Positions 1 to 8,055 of a stretch of DNA of 64,000 bases are shown piece after piece. Both the position numbers and the translations under genes were made by a program. Under the pieces are notes generated by a model that worked only from the letters and a program-made list of their open reading frames with translations, was not told the origin of the DNA and searched no databases. Every line of letters starts with the position of its first letter. Positions within the stretch are counted from its first letter, which is position 1. This stretch comes from Haloarchaeobius salinus (GTDB lineage Archaea; Halobacteriota; Halobacteria; Halobacteriales; Natrialbaceae), in NCBI RefSeq assembly GCF_024464185.1, contig NZ_JANHAU010000002.1, positions 620,001-684,000 of the forward strand, in the 5' to 3' direction.

Positions 1-162
1 GCCGCCCGCGATCTCCCCGGCCTCGAACAGCGTCACGTCGACGCCGTGGCGCGCGAGGTCGTAGGCGGCCGTCGCGCCGAGGGCACCGCCACCGACGACT
101 GCGACGGTGTCGGGCGCGTCGTCTGTCGGGAGCTCCGCGTCCGCTGGAACCCGCGCGCTCAT
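1..162 (-). CDS. FAD-dependent oxidoreductase, N-terminal fragment (cut by window edge)
   Basis: The first 54 codons of a minus-strand gene run off the left edge of the window. After an acidic leader of about 17 residues comes a Rossmann dinucleotide-binding fold, seen as VAVVGGGALGATAAYDLARHG followed by VDVTLFEAG, the GxGxxG signature and the acidic residue that holds the ribose of FAD. This pattern is typical of the DAO/glycine-oxidase type of flavoprotein. The ATG overlaps the stop of the upstream creatininase gene as ATGA, so the two are co-transcribed and probably translationally coupled. The substrate cannot be told from the fragment. Confidence 0.8.
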   Translation of the reverse strand, partial: MSARVPADAELPTDDAPDTVAVVGGGALGATAAYDLARHGVDVTLFEAGEIAGG

Positions 163-914
163 CGGTGGGCCTCCGGCAGCAGCGCCTCGAAGGGCTGCTC
201 GGCGAGCCAGTCGACGAGCGCGTCGAGCTCGTCCGTGGCCTGCTCGAACAACCGTTCACCCGCCTCCGCCGAGCCACGGGTCGGCCGTCCGACCGCGCCG
301 GAGTCGGAGAAGTCGGCGGTGTCGAAGCCGACGGTCGCGCCGTGGACGGACTTCCCCCACGAGTCGGCCGCGCCCGCCTCGGCCTCCTCCAGCCGTTCCT
401 CGTGAACGAGGTCGGGCGCGACGTGGGCGACCATGCTCGTCTCGAGCTCGTCCGCGTGGCCGATGCCCGCCTCGCCGAACAGCGCCTCGTCGAGTCCGTC
501 GAGGTTCGACCACCAGGCCCACGGTGCGGCGAAGGCGACCTCCTCCCGACGCAGGCGGCGGGCCGCGCGGGTGATGGCGTCGGTGTTCCCGCCGTGGCCG
601 TTGACGACGACGGCCTTGCGGACGCCGTGGCTGGCGACGCTCGCGAGCGTGTCCGCCACGTAGTCCTCGAACGTCCCGGGGTGCGTCCAGAGCGTGCCGT
701 CGAACTGGCGGTGGTGCTCGCTGACGCCGACCGGCAGCGTGGGGAGGACGAGCGTGTCGTCGCGGTCGGCGACGGCGGCGGCGGTCGCCTCGGCGGCCAG
801 GAAGTCCGTGCCGAGCGGCAGGGCCGGGCCGTGCTGTTCGACGCTTCCCACGGGGAGGACAGCGACCTCGGCCGCGTCGGCAAGGCTCGCCGTCGTCTGG
901 TGTGCGAGTCGCAT
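159..914 (-). CDS. Creatininase family protein
   Basis: A 251-residue metal-dependent amidohydrolase of the creatininase superfamily. The family signature GSVEQHGPALPLGTD near residue 25 supplies Glu, His and Asp metal ligands, and VVNGHGGNTD in the middle supplies another His. Related archaeal proteins include ArfB (a formamide hydrolase of riboflavin and F420 synthesis) and MftE of mycofactocin pathways, and sequence alone does not separate these here. The ATG at 914 is preferred over a GTG five codons upstream because the protein then begins directly with the conserved N-terminus. The stop overlaps the start of the FAD oxidoreductase gene. Confidence 0.85.
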   Translation of the reverse strand: MRLAHQTTASLADAAEVAVLPVGSVEQHGPALPLGTDFLAAEATAAAVADRDDTLVLPTLPVGVSEHHRQFDGTLWTHPGTFEDYVADTLASVASHGVRKAVVVNGHGGNTDAITRAARRLRREEVAFAAPWAWWSNLDGLDEALFGEAGIGHADELETSMVAHVAPDLVHEERLEEAEAGAADSWGKSVHGATVGFDTADFSDSGAVGRPTRGSAEAGERLFEQATDELDALVDWLAEQPFEALLPEAHR

Positions 915-973
915 ACGCCCCCGTTCCACCGCAGTTCATAAACCGTTTCGCTCGTCGGCCCACCCGGTCGGGC

Positions 974-1576
974 TCAGGCGTCGCCCGGCTGGGTCGCCTC
1001 GTTCGGCGTCCCCGTCACTTCCTCGGTCACGAGGTCAGCCTCCTCGACGACGAACGTGTCCGCCAACCTGTCCCCGATGCGCTGGCCGTCTCCGAGGACG
1101 AACATCGCACCGAGTTCGACGAGGAGCCAGCCGACCATCATCGCGAACGCGAGGGGGAACCCGATGACGGGGACGAAGACACTGACGACTGCCATGAGCG
1201 GGAGGGGCGCGATCAGCACCGCGTTCCGGACGAGTGCCTGCTTTCTCGTGACGGGCGAGCCGTCGGCGGCGACGACTTTCACGTCGAGGAGGTTCATCCC
1301 GAGTGTCTGACCGGAACGCGTCTGCAGGAGTGTGAAGTACGCCAGCAGCGCCACGCCGATGAGCGCCCACTGTACGAGCGCGAGGAGGATGGCGAGGACA
1401 CCGAGGCCGGTGCCCACGGAGCCGTCCGACGCGGCACCACCGATGGCCAGGACCGCCCGGACCATCCAGAAGAGGAACCAGATCACCGCCGAGAGGAGCG
1501 ACAGTATCACCCAGTCGACGCCGAACGCCATGACTCGGTTCGGGATCGCGTCGTCCGCCTTCGCTGCTATTTCCAT
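974..1576 (-). CDS. RDD family membrane protein
   Basis: A 200-residue integral membrane protein. The N-terminal stretch RVMAFGVDWVILSLL holds the Arg and Asp typical of the RDD family first helix. It is followed by at least three more hydrophobic segments, and an acidic tail faces the cytoplasm by the usual rule. RDD proteins are widespread with poorly defined roles; a few act in ion antiport or membrane trafficking. Upstream on the minus strand an AT-rich stretch (around 1590-1610) is a likely promoter. It is transcribed alone, with a 59 nt gap to the creatininase gene downstream. Confidence 0.85.
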   Translation of the reverse strand: MEIAAKADDAIPNRVMAFGVDWVILSLLSAVIWFLFWMVRAVLAIGGAASDGSVGTGLGVLAILLALVQWALIGVALLAYFTLLQTRSGQTLGMNLLDVKVVAADGSPVTRKQALVRNAVLIAPLPLMAVVSVFVPVIGFPLAFAMMVGWLLVELGAMFVLGDGQRIGDRLADTFVVEEADLVTEEVTGTPNEATQPGDA

Positions 1577-1665
1577 GCTCCCGAGATTAAATTACACCTA
1601 TTTATACGTTCGTATGACCGTCGGGGACGCGCGGTCGCTGACTGGACGGATGAACGGCGGACCGC

Positions 1666-2448
1666 TCAGCCGAGGAACTCGTCCAGCCCACGGGCCGGGT
1701 AGCCGACGACGTGGTCCGCGCCGAGGTCGTGGAGTTCGGCGACCCGGTCGCGCACCGTCCCGGCGTCGCCGACGAGCGCGAAGTCGCGGCTCGCCTTCAG
1801 CAGCACCTCGCGGGCCCGGCCGGTCGCCGAGGCGTCCGTCGCGGCACCGTCGGGGAGGGCGCGGGCGACGCTCCCCCGCCGGCCGACGAAGTCGCCGACG
1901 GCGTCGAGGATCGCGTCGTCGTCGGACGCGAGTACGGTGGGCGCGTAGACGGCGATCTCGCCCTCGTAGCCCGCCGCACGCAACGACTGCAGGTCGCGGT
2001 CGGTCGACCGCGAGAGCAGGTCGAACTGCGTGCCGCCCGCGGCGAGGGCGACGCGCTCGACCCCCTCCGTGCCGACCCAGGCGTCGCTCGCGACCTGCCG
2101 GGCGGCCCCGAGCCGGGGTGCGATGGCGCGGCCGGCCTCGCGCTCGGTCAGGTACGCGCCGTGGCCGGCGACCAGCACGCGCCCGACGCCGTCGGGCAGC
2201 TCGTGCGCCAGCGAGTCGTCGCCGAGGGGGTCGAACCCGTCTGCGCGCACGGGCGTCGTCACCCGGACCGCGGTCTCGTCGGCGAGTTCGCGCAGGACGT
2301 ACGCGTCCGGCAGGTGTTCGCGACCCTCGTAGTCGACCACGAGCAGGTCGGCGTCGAGGTGGACCGCGTCGGCGACGTCGACCTCGGCGGGCTTGAGAGC
2401 GATGCCGTCGAGCCCCGTACGGGCGACGGTCGCGCCGCTGGTCAACAT
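1666..2448 (-). CDS. Conserved haloarchaeal protein, possibly luciferase-like (F420/flavin-type barrel)
   Basis: A 260-residue soluble acidic protein. I do not recognise a defined function. The C-terminal half has DFALVGDAGTVRDRVAEL and then LGADHVVGYPARG, which resemble the end of luciferase-like, F420-dependent monooxygenase barrels, where a similar G-(D/T)P-E-x-V element precedes the last helix. The N-terminal part, with repeated VDVADAV and DADLLVVDYEG elements, would be consistent with a TIM-barrel-like alternation of strands and helices. No catalytic residues can be assigned. The ATG at 2448 follows a 172 nt gap that holds no other convincing gene. Confidence 0.65.
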   Translation of the reverse strand: MLTSGATVARTGLDGIALKPAEVDVADAVHLDADLLVVDYEGREHLPDAYVLRELADETAVRVTTPVRADGFDPLGDDSLAHELPDGVGRVLVAGHGAYLTEREAGRAIAPRLGAARQVASDAWVGTEGVERVALAAGGTQFDLLSRSTDRDLQSLRAAGYEGEIAVYAPTVLASDDDAILDAVGDFVGRRGSVARALPDGAATDASATGRAREVLLKASRDFALVGDAGTVRDRVAELHDLGADHVVGYPARGLDEFLG

Positions 2449-2620
2449 CGGCGACCACCTCGGACGACGGCGATACGGCTCAGGAGAAGTAGGCTATCGG
2501 TCGAATGGAACGCGACCCATCGTCTTGTGGACCATGTACTCGTCTCCATGTCTCGACGCGGGATAAACGTGTCGGAGACTGCGAAGACCTGCCGGGTGCC
2601 GGATCGCCGGCGGCGCCGGG

Positions 2621-2791
2621 TCAGGCGGGAGACCACTCACAGCAGTTCCCGGTCGTCAGTCCCTCGTCGTCGATGTAGGTGGCGAGACAGGCGTAGTTGC
2701 AGAACGCCAGCTCGGCCCCCTCGTCCTCCCGGACGTACACCGGGTCGTGGTGCTCGACGGGGCTATCGCAGTACACACACGGTGTCGACAT
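2621..2791 (-). CDS. Small zinc-finger protein (TRASH/CPxCG-like), 56 residues
   Basis: A microprotein with a CVYC pair at residues 4-7 and a second cluster CNYAC in the middle, spaced like the zinc knuckles of TRASH/MYM-type fingers, plus two adjacent cysteines near the C-terminus (GNCCEW). Haloarchaea encode many such one-domain zinc-finger proteins, several of which affect motility, biofilm or stress in Haloferax. The start used is the ATG at 2791, which puts the first cysteine pair at the N-terminus; a longer in-frame extension to 2818 adds only a non-conserved leader. The partner or target is unknown. Confidence 0.75.
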   Translation of the reverse strand: MSTPCVYCDSPVEHHDPVYVREDEGAELAFCNYACLATYIDDEGLTTGNCCEWSPA

Positions 2792-2831
2792 GTGTCGCGG
2801 TACGGTCGCAGGCGACAAGAGTCCCCCGGGG

Positions 2832-3407
2832 TCACACCCGCCGGTCGATGCGTTCGGGCGCGCGCCAGTCCGTCGTCAGCTCGAGCAGCTGGACGAGGAT
2901 ACGGGCGGTCGCGCCCCAGACGGTGAAGCCGTCGACGGTGAAGTAGTGGATGACGATGTCGCCGTAGTACGGGTGGTCGCGGCGCTCGTACCGGTAGTTC
3001 TCGTGGTCGATCAGCGCGTCGACGGCGAGCATGGCGACCTCCGCGACCTCGCGCTCGTCGGGGTGGTACTCGCGGTCGGGGACGCGTCCGACGAAGGGCG
3101 TGACGGCGTACTCCGTGATGGTACGGATGTCGTCGAGCCGGCCGACGAGCTCGACTTCCCCGGGGAGCAGCCCGATCTCCTCGTACGCCTCGCGGAGCGC
3201 GGTCTCCTCGATGTCGGCGTCGCCGGGCTCGTAGCCGCCGCCGGGGAAGCTCATCTGCCCGGCGTGCTTGCCGAGGTCCTCCGAGCGCTTCGTGAAGATG
3301 AGGAACAGTCGGCCGTCGCGCTCGACGACCGGGATGAGCACGCCGGCGTCCCGCGGCTCGTCGTCGACGGAACGGGGCGTGAACTCGGCGACACGACGCA
3401 GGTCCAT
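2832..3407 (-). CDS. Nudix hydrolase, coenzyme A pyrophosphatase type
   Basis: A 191-residue Nudix protein. The stretch LIFTKRSEDLGKHAGQMSF leads into PGGGYEPGDADIEETALRE and AYEEIGL. The first is the NuCoA motif typical of CoA and acyl-CoA diphosphatases and the second is the Nudix box with its metal-binding Glu residues. Enzymes of this class cleave CoA or related nucleoside diphosphate derivatives into 4'-phosphopantetheine and 3',5'-ADP. The ATG at 3407 is preferred to the GTG two codons upstream. The gene lies 40 nt upstream of the zinc-finger microprotein gene on the same strand and could share its transcript. Confidence 0.88.
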   Translation of the reverse strand: MDLRRVAEFTPRSVDDEPRDAGVLIPVVERDGRLFLIFTKRSEDLGKHAGQMSFPGGGYEPGDADIEETALREAYEEIGLLPGEVELVGRLDDIRTITEYAVTPFVGRVPDREYHPDEREVAEVAMLAVDALIDHENYRYERRDHPYYGDIVIHYFTVDGFTVWGATARILVQLLELTTDWRAPERIDRRV

Positions 3408-3454
3408 CGCCACCGGCTACGGTCCCCGGCCCTAAAGCGTTCACTCTCTCGTTC

Positions 3455-3916
3455 TCAGAGGCGGGCGTCGAGCCGGCTCCGCACGTCGGTGCAGTCGACG
3501 GGGGCCCACGCCTCGAGGTCGTAGGTCACGTCGAGCAGTTCGTGGGCGCGCTCCTCGTTCCCGCCGGCGAGTGCCGCCGTGGCCTCGTCGGCCAGCCGGT
3601 CGTGGACCTGGGCACCGAGGTCGGCGCGGTCGACGCTCCGGGGTTCGACGTCCATGATGTGCGGGAGGTCCTCACCGTGGGGTGGCTCCTCGGGGAACGA
3701 CCGCGGGCCGGCGACGTACAGCGTGCGCTCGCCATCGTCGTAGGCGACGAGGTGGTAGGCGTCGACGGCGTCGGTCACCCACCCGTCGACCGTCTCGGCG
3801 TCGACGTCCGCACCGGCGCGAAAGGCGACCTCCTCGACGGCCTGCTCGAGTTCCGCGCGGGTCAGGCCGCCGAAGGTGTCCACGACGCCGGCGAGTTCGT
3901 CCTCACTCAGGCGCAT
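3455..3916 (-). CDS. Conserved haloarchaeal protein of unknown function
   Basis: A 153-residue acidic soluble protein starting MRLSEDELAGVVDTFGGLTR. It has helical character at both ends and a central strand-rich piece (TLYVAGPRSFPEEPPHGEDL). This kind of sequence recurs across haloarchaea as an uncharacterised family (I believe DUF7109, from memory). No catalytic motif, cysteine cluster or membrane segment is visible. The ATG at 3916 was taken because the four-residue extension to 3928 is not conserved in character. It sits 30 nt downstream of the glycosyltransferase gene on the same strand. Confidence 0.7.
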   Translation of the reverse strand: MRLSEDELAGVVDTFGGLTRAELEQAVEEVAFRAGADVDAETVDGWVTDAVDAYHLVAYDDGERTLYVAGPRSFPEEPPHGEDLPHIMDVEPRSVDRADLGAQVHDRLADEATAALAGGNEERAHELLDVTYDLEAWAPVDCTDVRSRLDARL

Positions 3917-3946
3917 GTGGGGTGCCACGGGCGAGGGGGTAAAGAC

Positions 3947-5044
3947 TCATTCGACCAGTTCGTCGCTGGCGGCGCGGGCGGCCGCGGCGACGTCCCCCGG
4001 CGAGAACGCCACGTCGTCCCAGGCGGGGAGCCGGGTGTCGGTCCGGGGCGGGCGGACCGAGCCGGCGTAGGCGTCGACCTGCTCGCGCTCGCCCGCCACG
4101 TCGTAGTCGAGGCCGTTGAACCGTGCGTCGGCGGCGTACTGCCGGACGAGGGTGTCGGCGGCCGTGCGGTAGCGGTCGGGCAGCGTCCCGAAGTCGGGGT
4201 CGAGTCCGTGGTCGCCGAGCGCGTTGAACAGCGCCTGTCCGACCTGGTCGGCCATGTCCGAGAGCCCCGTCGGCCCCGACACCGAGCGGTGGTCGTGCTC
4301 GTGCCGGCCGAGGTCGACCTGTGCGGTGCCAGCGAAACCGGCGTACTCGTACGCGTCAGAGAGCATCCCGACCTCCAGCCCGAAGGCGCGCTGGGCGCGG
4401 ACGGTCCGGGCGAGGTCGGCGGTCATGGCGAACTCGCCGGCGAGCGCGTAGCGGAAGGCGTCGAGGTAGTCGAGGAACGGGTGGTCGTGTTCGTCGTCGA
4501 GCGCGCGCACCAGCGGCGTGAAGAACAGTCGGAACAGCCGGCCGTAGAGCTGGTTGTTCTCGACGCGGGCGTAGTAGCCCTTCGAGAACTCGAACTCCCC
4601 GGCGACGGGGGCGAGCAGTCGGGGGACGTGGCGCTCGGAGTAGGTCTTCGCGTCCGCGTCGTGGACGACGACGTAGTCGGCCGCCTCCGCCGCCACCCCC
4701 AGCGCGAGCCACACGTCCCGGCCCTTCCCGAAGCCGTTGTCGAGGCCGTGTTCGGCCAGCAGCTCGGTGACGCGGTCGGCCGAGCACCACAGCAGCTCCA
4801 CGTCGAGGTCGAACGAGTCGAGCCACGCGTGGAAGTCCGGCACGCGCTCGGCCGGGGCGCGCAGCGGCACGACGACCGCGGCGGGGTCGACCGCGGCGAG
4901 CGTCGTCAGCACCCGCTCCGCGGCGAGGCCGGCGTACTCCCGTTCGGTCATCGGGACGACGACGGCCGCGCGGTCGGTCGGCGCGTCCGGCGTCGGGTCG
5001 GTGAGGTCGTGCAGCGTGGCGACCCGCTCCTGGACGTACTCCAT
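3947..5044 (-). CDS. GT2/GT81-type glycosyltransferase, glucosyl-3-phosphoglycerate synthase-like
   Basis: A 365-residue nucleotide-sugar transferase with a GT-A fold. Key elements are an N-terminal VVVPMTERE strand, NGFGKGRDVW (the glycine-lysine loop that contacts phosphoglycerate in GpgS proteins), and the metal-binding YVVVHDADAKTY with its D-x-D. A mid region LAGEFAMTADLARTVR and a C-terminal helical part also match the GpgS/MpgS group. Such enzymes make glucosyl-3-phosphoglycerate, precursor of the compatible solute glucosylglycerate or of polysaccharide starters. No phosphatase gene lies next to it, so its product use is inferred only. The ATG at 5044 is preferred to an adjacent GTG. 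Confidence 0.72.
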   Translation of the reverse strand: MEYVQERVATLHDLTDPTPDAPTDRAAVVVPMTEREYAGLAAERVLTTLAAVDPAAVVVPLRAPAERVPDFHAWLDSFDLDVELLWCSADRVTELLAEHGLDNGFGKGRDVWLALGVAAEAADYVVVHDADAKTYSERHVPRLLAPVAGEFEFSKGYYARVENNQLYGRLFRLFFTPLVRALDDEHDHPFLDYLDAFRYALAGEFAMTADLARTVRAQRAFGLEVGMLSDAYEYAGFAGTAQVDLGRHEHDHRSVSGPTGLSDMADQVGQALFNALGDHGLDPDFGTLPDRYRTAADTLVRQYAADARFNGLDYDVAGEREQVDAYAGSVRPPRTDTRLPAWDDVAFSPGDVAAAARAASDELVE

Positions 5045-5114
5045 CACTCGACGGTCGGGACCACAGTCCTAAAACGGCCCCGACTGGGGAACGGGTTTCC
5101 GGGGTCGCGCCTCG

Positions 5115-6365
5115 TCAGGTCTCCGCACCCGACGGGAGCCGGTCGAGCAGGTACAGGCCGACGAGTCCGGCCAGCACCAGCACGAGCACCGCCGCGAACC
5201 CCTGGAACGCGGCGTCGTACTCCACGCCGGCGTCGACGAGCAGCCCGACCGCGACGCTGCCGGTCGCCTGCACGAGCATCATCGAGCCGGAGTAGAGCGC
5301 GTACGCCGACGCCCGGTTCTCGTCGGGCAGCGAATCGAGCATGAACGTGTCCATCGCGGGGAACGTGCTGTGGACGATGTAGCCGAGCACGAGCGTCACC
5401 CCGACGAGCGGGAGGAACCCGCCGACGAGCGTGAGTCCGAGCAGCGAGGCGACGAAGCCCCCGAGCAGCGCGAGCAGCAGCGGCACGTGGGGGATCCGGT
5501 CCGCGAGGTCGCCGGTGAACAGGAACGCCGGCACGCCCGCGAGGAAGACGAGCGTCAGCAGCGTGCGGCCCTGACCCGCAGTCAGGCCCTTCGAGACGGT
5601 CATGTAGCGCACGTAGAAGTTGAACACGCCGTTCCAGACGAACCCGGTCGCGCCGAGGATGGCCAGCCCGGTGAGGATGATCTTCCACTGCCGCCGGAGC
5701 GCCGAGAGCAGGTCGCGGTCCTCCGTGCCCGCCACCGGCATCGTCGTCCGGCGCGCGACGACGTAGAAGACGGCCGTCGTGACCGCGGTCACCGCCGCGA
5801 TGGCGACGAAGACGACCCGCCACGCCTCCGTGCTGCCGAGCATCGGCACCCACCAGGTATCCCGGACGAGCACCAGCCCGACGAACGACGGCGCGGCGAC
5901 CGCCGCGAGCTGGCTCGACATCCCGTGGACGCCGATGGCGCGGCCGACCCGCCGGGGGAACAGCTCGCTGACGAGCGGGTTCGCCGCGATGAAGTACGCG
6001 CCGCTGGCGAGGCCCATGCAGAGCGCGCCGACGTACACCATCGTCAGCGAGGTCGCCGCGGCGGTGAACGCCGCCGAGACGGTCAGGACGAGTCCGGTCC
6101 ACCCGACGACGCGGTGGCGAGGGACGCGGGTCAGCACGTAGCCCGTCGGGATGCGCGGGAGCGCGCTGCCGACCCACGCCAGCGTCGCGATGAGTCCGAC
6201 CGCGCCCTCGGTTCCGATACCGAACTGGAGCCGGAACGGGTCCAGCAACGGCGCGAAGACGACCCGCGCGAAGTTCACGAGGAACACCATCGTACAGAGC
6301 GAGCCGAACACGCCGAGACGGCCGTCTCGGCGGTGCTCGGACTCGTTCCGTGGCTGTTCCGTCAC
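5115..6365 (-). CDS. Major facilitator superfamily (MFS) transporter
   Basis: A 416-residue transporter with about twelve hydrophobic segments. The loop between helices 2 and 3 carries GYVLTRVPRHRVVGW, an MFS motif A variant, and the central cytoplasmic loop is charged (RRQWK). MFS permeases move small solutes by proton or other ion coupling; the substrate is not predictable. The start is set at the GTG at 6365, immediately followed by a charged N-terminus and the first membrane helix. The longer reading frame upstream to 6536 codes an Arg-rich, unlikely leader. It diverges from the small zinc-finger gene at 6575. Confidence 0.88.
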   Translation of the reverse strand: MTEQPRNESEHRRDGRLGVFGSLCTMVFLVNFARVVFAPLLDPFRLQFGIGTEGAVGLIATLAWVGSALPRIPTGYVLTRVPRHRVVGWTGLVLTVSAAFTAAATSLTMVYVGALCMGLASGAYFIAANPLVSELFPRRVGRAIGVHGMSSQLAAVAAPSFVGLVLVRDTWWVPMLGSTEAWRVVFVAIAAVTAVTTAVFYVVARRTTMPVAGTEDRDLLSALRRQWKIILTGLAILGATGFVWNGVFNFYVRYMTVSKGLTAGQGRTLLTLVFLAGVPAFLFTGDLADRIPHVPLLLALLGGFVASLLGLTLVGGFLPLVGVTLVLGYIVHSTFPAMDTFMLDSLPDENRASAYALYSGSMMLVQATGSVAVGLLVDAGVEYDAAFQGFAAVLVLVLAGLVGLYLLDRLPSGAET

Positions 6366-6574
6366 GAACCGTGTTACTCCCGGGGTGCGTTCAAACCTTT
6401 CGAACCGAAACAGAATTGCCAGTCGCTCGGTCGGCGTCGGGACAGACGCGTGTCGCCGGTGGTAGCCATCGACACTCGCCGAACCTGTCACTCCGGAGGC
6501 ACCCCGCCTCTTGCCGGCGGTATCCCGGATCGACACCCGGGTCTTTTTCCCGCCGCCCCTCGTAGCGACGCCAC

Positions 6575-6742
6575 ATGAAATCGGTCAGGAAGGCGCTCAG
6601 GGACGGCACGCTGGAGAAGGACACGTACGAGCGACTGAACTGCGCCGAGTGCGGGAAGACGCTCAAGACGAAGAACGACCCCGACGAGATCGGTACCGTC
6701 CGGGTCTGTCCCGACTGCGGTGGTGAGTGGAAGGAGATCTAG
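6575..6742 (+). CDS. HVO_0758-family zinc finger protein, 55 residues
   Basis: A 55-residue protein beginning MKSVRKALRDGTLEKDTYE, with two knuckles, CAEC at residues 23-26 and CPDC at 45-48, the latter ending in CGGEWKEI. This matches the HVO_0758 family of small haloarchaeal zinc-finger proteins, in which the two CPxCG-like knuckles bind a single zinc. It is a family with a solved NMR structure and no firm biochemical function, to my knowledge. A T-rich TATA-like stretch lies about 30 nt upstream of the ATG. Its stop abuts, base to base, the stop of the convergent aldo/keto reductase gene. Confidence 0.9.
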   Translation: MKSVRKALRDGTLEKDTYERLNCAECGKTLKTKNDPDEIGTVRVCPDCGGEWKEI

Positions 6743-7831
6743 TCACTCGAAGGTCGCGTCGAAGGCGTCCGCACCCAGCGGCTCGAACCGTCCCGCGTCG
6801 ACGTTCTCGGCGACGTGCTCGGTCCGACTCGCGCCGACCAGCGAGCAGGTCACCCCCGGTGCCGACCGAGCGAAGTTTATCGCGCGCTGTACCGCCGTCT
6901 CGCCAGCGACGCGTGCGTCGACGTCCTCGGGCAGCCCGTCGGCGAGGTCGCCCTGCAGGATGGAGGCACTCGTGAACACGTCGAGGTCGGCCTCGTGGGC
7001 GAGCCGGAGCGTGCTCACCGGCCCGTCCGCCGACGGCTGTGCCTCCACCGTGAACGCATCGGCCATGTGGACGTTGAACGGGAGCTGGATCGCCCGGAAG
7101 TGCGTCGCCGCGTTGCCCGCCGACTCCGCCGCCGCCCGCGCACGGCCGACGACCTCCGCCAGCGAGAGGTACGACTCGTGGTCCTGTGGCACCCGGAAGC
7201 ACTCCCACGTCGCCACGCCGTAGTGGTCGATGTCGTCCGTCGCCGCCCGCTCCTCCAGCCGCTCGAACGCCACCTCCAGTCGGTCGTACACCGTCTCGCG
7301 GTCGTGCTCGGCCAGCTGGGTCTCCGGGTTGTGGACGTAGTAGAGGTCGATGGTGTCGAGGTCCAGGTTCGCCAGCGACCGGTCCAGCTGGTCGTCGAGG
7401 TAGTCGGGTGCCATGCAGTGGCTCCCCCGAACGAGCTCGTCCGGGTCGACGATGCCCGTGTCGACGTACTCGGACTGGATGTACGCGCCGGGGCTGTCGG
7501 GTCGCGAGCCGTCGAACGGCACGAACCCGCCCTTCGTCGAGACCAGGACGGCGTCGCGATCCACGTCGGCGTCGGCGAGGGCTCGTCCCACGACACGCTC
7601 CGAGCGCTGACACCGGTAGTTGATGGCGGTGTCGACGACGTTCGCGCCCGTCGCCAGCGCCTCCCGGATGGCGTCGTAGTACCGCTCGTCCACCTCGTCC
7701 GTCGGGTCGCCGAGGTACGTCCCGACGCCGATGCTCGAGACCAGACCGTCGCCGAACCGCCGGTAGAACGTCCGCGCGAACGCGTCGTGGAACTCGTCCC
7801 GGTACGCCCACGAGGCATTGCTGGTGACCAT
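6743..7831 (-). CDS. Aldo/keto reductase
   Basis: A 362-residue NAD(P)H-dependent oxidoreductase of the AKR barrel family. NVVDTAINYRCQRSE carries the catalytic Asp and Tyr, VLVSTKGGF the catalytic Lys, and YYVHNPETQ the substrate-pocket His. The C-terminal part GVTCSLVGASRTEHVAEN is the cofactor phosphate-binding end of the barrel. Members reduce aldehydes, ketones or sugars. The ATG at 7831 is used; the long in-frame extension upstream crosses a non-coding repeat and part of the next gene in an Arg-rich frame. An insertion after the fourth strand makes it slightly longer than the usual 310-340 residues. Confidence 0.9.
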   Translation of the reverse strand: MVTSNASWAYRDEFHDAFARTFYRRFGDGLVSSIGVGTYLGDPTDEVDERYYDAIREALATGANVVDTAINYRCQRSERVVGRALADADVDRDAVLVSTKGGFVPFDGSRPDSPGAYIQSEYVDTGIVDPDELVRGSHCMAPDYLDDQLDRSLANLDLDTIDLYYVHNPETQLAEHDRETVYDRLEVAFERLEERAATDDIDHYGVATWECFRVPQDHESYLSLAEVVGRARAAAESAGNAATHFRAIQLPFNVHMADAFTVEAQPSADGPVSTLRLAHEADLDVFTSASILQGDLADGLPEDVDARVAGETAVQRAINFARSAPGVTCSLVGASRTEHVAENVDAGRFEPLGADAFDATFE

Positions 7832-7895
7832 GGGTGGGTGTAGTGGGGTGGTCGTGAAAAGGAGCGCGCTCGGTTTCGAACGTCGTTTCCGGAGT

Positions 7896-8040
7896 CCGAT
7901 CAGGTACCGTAGCCAGGATGGTCCCGGAAGCCCCGAGCGTCTCGACGGCTGCACCTCGCCCCCCGCGCGGGATGGCTCGCGGAGACCCCACAGGGCTCGG
8001 CACGCTCGCCAGTGGTGGGAAGTGGAAATTCGTCGTCCCG
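7896..8040 (+). repeat. Decayed copy of dispersed non-coding repeat (copy D)
   Basis: The 224 nt between the aldo/keto reductase and DHH genes hold no gene. Bases 7996-8012 (CTCGGCACGCTCGCCAG) match 60951-60967 exactly, and GGAAGCCCC near 7925 resembles the repeat core found in the three other copies. The boundaries are approximate and relatedness is inferred from these short blocks only. Confidence 0.4.
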
Positions 8041-8055
8041 TCGAAAACCAGCCAG

